A stretch of 64,000 bases of DNA, from positions 20,671,352 through 20,735,351 of the forward strand of contig NC_080720.1 of NCBI RefSeq assembly GCF_019097595.1, written 5' to 3'. Origin of the DNA: Hemibagrus wyckioides. Lineage: Eukaryota; Chordata; Actinopteri; Siluriformes; Bagridae. The notes beneath the pieces are model-generated. The model saw nothing but the letters and a program-made list of their open reading frames with translations. It did no database searches and was not told where the DNA came from. Of this stretch, positions 58,070-64,000 are shown piece by piece; position 1 is the first letter of the stretch; every line of letters starts with the position of its first letter. The translations under genes were made by a program, and so were the position numbers.

Positions 58070-61000
58070 TAGTCTTCATCTCACAGTCTGTTGAGATTGT
58101 GAGTTTAACAGTGTGCTGATCTTTTCTCACTGTGCTGCCAAAACCATTTAGTGCACAGAGAGCGAGGATGAGAGAGTCGAAGAGAAGGAGTGAGAAAGCA
58201 TTGCAGTTCAGCATTTCACCAGTTTCTTGATATCAACGGGTTAATACGGGTTAATATCAACGGGTTAATACTTCTTATAATGAATATGATTGATCATGTT
58301 ATTATATTCACTTATGTGAATTTGAGAAGGTAACACTTACATGTCACGCTATCGTACTATATACTGAACATTACGAATGGTTTAGCTGTAGGCAATCTGG
58401 CAGTATAAATATGTAGCAATGTGATGTATTATGCAAGTTGAATTGTGTCCTAACCATAACAATTGAACATGAAATCCGTATATCATGACTCTTGTGTCCA
58501 ATGACAAATATGCCACCTGCCAACTCATAAATCATCTAAACGCCCTTGTAAAGCTTTGACTTCCAATTCGACTGAAAGATGCCAACATCCTACCTCTACT
58601 TTTATAGCCTAATCTATTAAATCTAAAACCAACACTGCTGCGAAATTGTAAAGAATTTATAGAAGTTAAAATGGGGAATGAGTTACTCACATCAATCTCG
58701 TCACCTGAAATAAAAGTTGCTTGCAGCCTTTGACAAAACCGACATCATCTCTTGCCTCAACTGATCACTGTGCACTCATTTCTGTGCTGTCCACTAAATG
58801 CTGTGGTATTAATGTCTTTTATTAGGTCATTTCAGCTCTAGCGACCTCAGATGGATTTTGCCGGACTGCATCAATAGTATGGTGAAGGCATCCGTGAATA
58901 GAATAACAACACTGAGACATGTACAGCATGTAGGGATCTTGGAGCATGTCTAAGCACAACATTCCAAATTGTTTTATACAGGTTTGTGCCCCTGGAACCC
59001 CTTTTTAAATTCAGTACACAGGCTTAAATCCAGAGGACAGTGATTTTGTGTTTCAGCAATCATTTCTCTCTTGAAATGGATATATTCTGCTGTTTCACAC
59101 TCACTCAAAATCAATATCTGTTAACAGCCCTAAAGCATCAATCATACCAATAAGGGATCAAAAACGACTCATTGTAAATTCATTTATTTTATATACTACT
59201 TATACTTGCCAAATTCTTGTCATACAGACCATTCATTCTGGTGTAGAGTGTCTGTAATGCAAGTAATGTTTTGTAAAACATAGGATTTTAATTGAATCTT
59301 ATCGGTATTCAGCAAGGTGTATATCTTTTAATACCTACGTCTAGACTAATAGTTTATATTTAAATACTGTATCTAAGACGTGAATATGTAATGTGTTTTT
59401 CAGCCTGGAATTGAGCAGTGCTAAGTGATAAAGCTGAGATTAAGAGAGATTAATAGCAGCTGTGTGATAATCACAGTGCTGCTTCACTCCTTGGAACCTA
59501 GCAGGTGGATTCACCTCACTTACCAGCATGCGCTGCCCCCCCCAGTCCTCTTTTTTCCATCTTTACCCTGTTTCCCCTCCCCTTGCCCTCATGGGCAGAT
59601 AATAACAGAGGGAAAAAGAGAATGTTAGAAAAGATGGTACAACAGAAAGGAAATCAGTGGGAGAGTCTGAGAGAGAAAGAGAACAGGTGCTGCCTGTATA
59701 AAGCTTAAGGATTAAATTATAGTGGCCAACAAACATCCTCGATTTAGACATGATGAGACCGATCTGCCGAAATAAAATGGGAGAGAACATTTGAGACAGA
59801 ATTGGTGTGTACAGTATTTAGTGTTAATTCATTTACAATGGCATTTTCAGACAAGACACAGTATGACATTTAATATTTAAAAGGGATATCGTTATATTAT
59901 AGAATGTTAATAGCTTCAGAGTTAGCTACTAAAAATGGATCCTACAATGATTCCTTCCCACCTTCTCAGTGTTTCTCACCCCCACCTACCTGTGCTGACC
60001 ATCATGTTTCCATGACAAACACAGCACATGAGTCTGGGGTAGTGGTGTATTTGTCTGGCTTAGCTGATTGGTCAGTTTGTGCAAGACTGTGATAAGACCA
60101 GCAGCCACTGCTATTCAACAGCAGGATGCAGAGGAAGGGGTGTGAGTTTGTAAGCTGTAGAGAAAATGGTTTTCCTAAAATATTTTTTTAAAAAGCATAT
60201 GGAACACAACATTTTAACACTAGCATTTGTACATGTTAATCTCTGGATTCTAATAATTGATAACTGAATTAGTCTTTCTGTGGGAATGTGGGAATGAATA
60301 TGTCTACAGGATGTCATTTCAGATCTAGAGTTTATGGAACAGTGATTGAAACCAAACCGAGTGTCTTTTAAAAAAAGAAAAAACTGATGCACTAATATTC
60401 TGTATCTCACCAAGTGGTATATCAATTAATTTGTGGATTCGGTTAATAATATAGGTAAAGTAGAAGTTTTAGCCTAAACAGTAGGCCAGTGATATTATAT
60501 AGTTACATAAACATAGCAGTGTTGTATTTGCTTATAATCTGTAGATGTTGGAGATACTGGAAAAATATGGAGCAAGTATGATAACATTTAAGGATGAAAT
60601 TTTCAGCGATTTTAACAACATTGTCAGCCATCTTTAAAGAGCACAAATGATCAAATCACCGCTTGGGATAGTGGTGCATTGTGGGCCATAATTTTAATCC
60701 CCAGTGCTAGTGAAAGAGCCTGTTATATTCGTTAATTAAACACATAATCAAAAATTCCCTTTTAGCTGCAGTGGAAATGGAGGCTCTCTGTTCATTCCAG
60801 CTCAGGAAAGCTTTCCCTTCCAAAACACAAACATGGGCAAGAGAGTGATAGTGATAGGGGGAGATGTGAAATTAGGTAATGTTATGTGTTTGAGGATTGT
60901 AGCAACACAGGTTTTGTCAATTTGCCTAACTGTGGGGTTTGTGTGTGTAGATTTCCCCTGGAGTTATTTTAAAAGCTTGTTTATTTTATCTCAGTGCTGG

Positions 61001-61840
61001 AGCCTAATTACCTAGGGTTTTTTGGTCCGGAGCAAGAACGTGTGACACTGGTATTACTGAATGTGTGTGTATGTGTGTGTGTGTGTGTGTGTGTTGAGAA
61101 AAATTAAAGCAACACTAGAAGGCAATTGGATTACAGAAATGTGATCATGCTAATTACCCCTTGCAATCTTCTTGTTTATTTATGTTTAGGTGTATCCTTG
61201 TGAGGAGAGATTTTGGTGTGTATAGAAAAGATGGTAAGATTTTGTGACTTTTAAAGGAATTTATTTTGGATAATCCACAGCATTTCCACAGGGGTGTCTT
61301 GCTTAACTAATGTGTGGCTTGGGACAGAGGATTTGAGGTTCAGGCTACAGCTCATGTTTATTAGTTCATTAATTTATTCATCTTAACTCATTGTTTAATC
61401 AAGGTCAGAGTCACAGCGGATCCTGGTGCATTTGTCAAGATGGCCAGGACAGGATGCCATCCTCGTTACTGTATTTATAACTGAACTTTTCAAAACAACA
61501 CAGTGGACTCAGGGAAGACAGGCATTCCATGGAAAATAAACTGGTTGGCATTAGAACAAGGATCAAGTTCTAATGAAATATAAGGGACTGAAACATTCTT
61601 TTTTATTACTGATACATGGCTGACATCTTTGGTACTGGTCACTGCATTTTAACCAAAATGTTTATTATATGAACGTTGGAAGTAGGAGAGGTAAATACAT
61701 GTGTAATGTATGCATTAGACATTCTACTTCCCCAAGAATTTACATATTCACTGCTGTGTATATTCCACCTTATGTAGACAATGCTATGCCTTTTGAACTG
61801 CCCAGTGCCCTCAACAATTAACTGGACACATGCCTCATTC
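58070..61840. other. Gene-free interval
   Basis: GT array at 61063-61094. Unique-looking blocks lie around 59400-59500 and 60620-60830. No exon, RNA gene or clear transposon, apart from a weak L2-like scrap near 61400-61470. Confidence 0.35.
61063..61094 (+). repeat. GT dinucleotide microsatellite
   Basis: About 16 units with one A interruption. Confidence 0.95.
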
Positions 61841-61844
61841 AATT

Positions 61845-62110
61845 CAATTCAATTTTATTTGTATATTGCTTTTAACAATGGACATTGTCTCAAAGCAGAT
61901 TTACAGAAAATAAGAAACAAAAAGTCCTAGATGTTAGACAAAAACATCCCGAGTGAGCAAGCCTGAGGTGACTGTGGCAAGGAAAAACTCCCTTAGATGG
62001 TATGAGGAAGAAACCTTGAGAGGAACCAGACTCAAAAGGGAACCCATTCTTATTTCAGTGACACTGGAAAGTATGATTATAAATTATTCTAAACACAGAA
62101 GAGTGTGATT
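61845..62110 (+). repeat. Interspersed repeat 'CAATTCAATT...CTCAAAGCAG', longest copy
   Basis: Contains TTTATTTGTATATTGCTTTT, AACAATGGACATTGTCTC, GGTGACTGTGGCAAGGAAAAAC, GGTATGAGGAAGAAACCTTG and ACCAGACTCAAAAGGGAAC. The best-preserved member of the family in the window; its class is unknown to me. Confidence 0.8.
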
Positions 62111-62990
62111 ATGAACAGTGTCCTTTCTACAGTCATGTACAGTCAGTTGTGTGATGCAGATACTTATTGTGGTCAGGGAATTCAATAAGGTGAATGACAA
62201 GGGTAATGTACATCACTAACCGCTTTTACTCCATGTTTAAATATGCAGATGCCTTCTTGGTAAATATGACCACACCATCATTTTCTTCACACACAATTTC
62301 AAACAAAGGCTGAAAAGGAAGTTCTTAGGGAATCTACACACTAGATGAGTAGAAGGTATCCTGCAAGATGTACTAGATAAGTGTGGCAGAGCTCAGATGT
62401 CATCAGTGTGTATATGGAAGTGGATGAAATTTTTTAAGATATCTGGTGAATAATATTACTCATAAATACTCTAAAAGGTGATGATGGCCTTATATAGCAT
62501 TTAAATATTGATGTAATTACATATTGGCAAGACTATACTCGATTAAGTTTATAAGTAGAAAAGCATTTCTAACTAATGAGTGTAACATAAACCTGCTATT
62601 ATTTACCTATATCCTTTTTTTGTGAACAAACAGCATCATGAATGCAATAGACATCAAAACAAGTCACAGTTCTTTAAAAGTCTGAGATTATGAAAAATAC
62701 CCCAAGCACCGAACATCCTTTAGAGTATCAATACATCCAGTATTAAAACATTTCAAAAAATATAGCACAACCATGTCTCTAGGGTGCTTGAGGAGGCTGT
62801 CTACCATAAGTATGTTACCAAATAAGGAGAGTATTTTACCGCATTTGTCTTATCTCAGCAGTGGGAAGTCAGAACTCAGAACTGAGTTATTTAAACCTCT
62901 GAATGTTCAAGCTAAACACAAATGAACTCTGAAGAAAACCACAGCTCAGATAGCAGAAGCTGTACACTGTACTGTGGATTAGAGAAGAGT
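62111..62990. other. Gene-free AT-rich DNA
   Basis: Nothing recognised. Confidence 0.4.
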
Positions 62991-62994
62991 GATG

Positions 62995-63450
62995 AGCCTC
63001 GTATAAAGTCTTGTTTTGGGTCAAGACAAAGTGGAGACTTAGCAAACGTGGAAATGTTTCTCTGGCCTGACCAGGCCAAAATGGCACAAAGAATTATTTG
63101 TGTTTGGTGGTCAACTAACACTGCTCATCAGCCTGAGAACACTACCCTCACTGTGAAACATGATAACATCATGTTCAGAGTTACCCTTGGCCTCTTGGTT
63201 GATTCTCTGACTAATAACTTCCTAACCCAGTCACTGACCTTGGTGGATTGCCTCTAGGCAGAGACACAATTGCTCCATGTTCTTTCCCATTTTTCAATAA
63301 TGCATTTAATGATGCTCAGTGATACATTTCCAGACCTTGTTCTGGTCTTGTTTTGATAGGACTTTGATCTTCATGATAATGGGTGTTATTTACCTCTAGG
63401 TCCTTACAGGAACAGGTGTATTGAAATGGACATTAAGTGGAATGGACATA
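62995..63450. mobile_element. Composite of decayed Tc1-like fragments
   Basis: 63115-63180 (+) reads ACACTGCTCATCAGCCTGAG then CCCTCACTGTGAAACATG, Tc1-transposase-like words. From about 63190, words such as GACCTTGGTGGATTGCCTCT and TTTCAATAATGCATTTAATG belong to another fish Tc1-associated repeat, probably in the opposite orientation. Neither has an intact frame. Confidence 0.6.
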
Positions 63451-63734
63451 ACTGTGCCTTAAAGATGTTATTCCTTTTGAAACCTCTGAAACAGCATGTA
63501 TTAAATTTCCATTAATGATAAGTTCTGGGCTGTAATTCAGTCCAGTGTAATTCTATTTTTTTTCTTTTTGGCTGTGCATTTTACAGGTGTAGTGCTTTCT
63601 AAAAAATTCTATATATATATAGATTTATATATAAAGAAACTAGAGTCAGACCCTTCTTATTCTTAAATACATCAGAAATATGTATCTGAAATGAGAGGAA
63701 AGCACAATTGTAGCAGAAGTAGTTAACGGAGCAG

Positions 63735-63990
63735 GTGTGTGTGTGTGTGTGTGTGTGTAATTCAGTCCATGGTGGAGTCCATGCCAGGAACACTGGACGT
63801 GAGACAGCACCCCCTAAATTGAAACCCTCTCTACTCACACACATTCACACTTATGGCAATTTAGTGTAGCCAGTTCAGTTTCTGGCATTTGTGAAGTGAG
63901 AGGAAACCAGAAAACCCAGAGGAAATACACATGGACTCAGGGACAACATGCAAAACTGGAGCTGTGAGACAGCATTGTTCTCTGCCATGA
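63735..63990 (-). mobile_element. GT array and LINE-3'-end/SINE-like repeat, minus strand
   Basis: (GT)n at 63735-63758 is followed by reverse-oriented words of the 7765 family: GGCAATTTAGTGTAGCCAG, AGGAAACCAGAAAACCCAG, GGACAACATGCAAAACTGG. It is cut by the window edge region. Confidence 0.65.
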
Positions 63991-64000
63991 AGTTACACAA

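Noticed and set aside
63599..63844. 81-codon minus-strand frame with a His-Thr repeat
   Set aside because: Produced by the GT array and an interspersed repeat.
1..64000. CRISPR arrays, operons, bacterial ribosome-binding sites or prophage
   Set aside because: The direct repeats are all microsatellites or transposons. Introns and vertebrate gene families show that this is animal DNA.

Overview
This is animal, almost certainly teleost fish, DNA. Genes are split by GT-AG introns, most of the window is non-coding, and fish-type transposon debris is dense: Tc1/mariner-like elements, Ty3/Gypsy elements, tRNA-derived SINE-like repeats and long microsatellites. Several repeat families look to me like ones common in catfishes (Siluriformes). 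That is recollection, not a search, so the order-level guess is weak.

Region 1 (1-9823) holds the only host genes I can support. Two hyaluronidase (GH56) genes lie in tandem on the + strand. The first is cut by the window edge: only its last coding exon is present, ending in a hydrophobic tail typical of a GPI-anchored or membrane-bound enzyme. The second is complete. It has a GC-box/CCAAT promoter region and probable non-coding first exon near 2.05-2.21 kb, a probable 33-nt second 5' exon (4815-4847), and three coding exons (5163-6074, 6349-6438, 8963-9316) that join in phase 0 to encode 451 residues. That protein has a signal peptide, the DxE catalytic pair and an EGF-like domain, but no C-terminal anchor. 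The pair probably makes two hyaluronan-degrading enzymes with different placement, one tethered and one soluble. Which family member each one is (hyal4, spam1 or hyal6 type) cannot be settled here.

Region 2 (9690-14842) is a nest of mobile elements. A minus-strand Ty3/Gypsy retrotransposon (9824-14216) sits inside one arm of a head-to-head pair of DNA-transposon copies. It has a 780-bp 5' LTR, a tRNA-Lys primer-binding site, broken gag-pol, a 221-bp 3' LTR remnant and a 4-bp target duplication. The undisturbed neighbouring arm shows the empty insertion site.

Region 3 (14.8-64 kb) looks like a gene desert. It contains decayed Tc1-like elements, three further Gypsy fragments (32.1-33.0 kb minus; 45.2-46.5 kb plus; 51.6-54.2 kb plus with degenerate LTR-like flanks), SINE-like and LINE-tail repeats, and simple-sequence arrays. 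Several unique stretches rich in homeodomain-type TAAT motifs are candidate conserved non-coding elements, but only a cross-species alignment can show that. I found no convincing host coding exon, RNA gene, CRISPR array or operon beyond 9.3 kb. I did not find a clearly new biological system. The most informative items are the hyaluronidase tandem, its ambiguous 5' splice acceptor, and the internally controlled nested Gypsy insertion.
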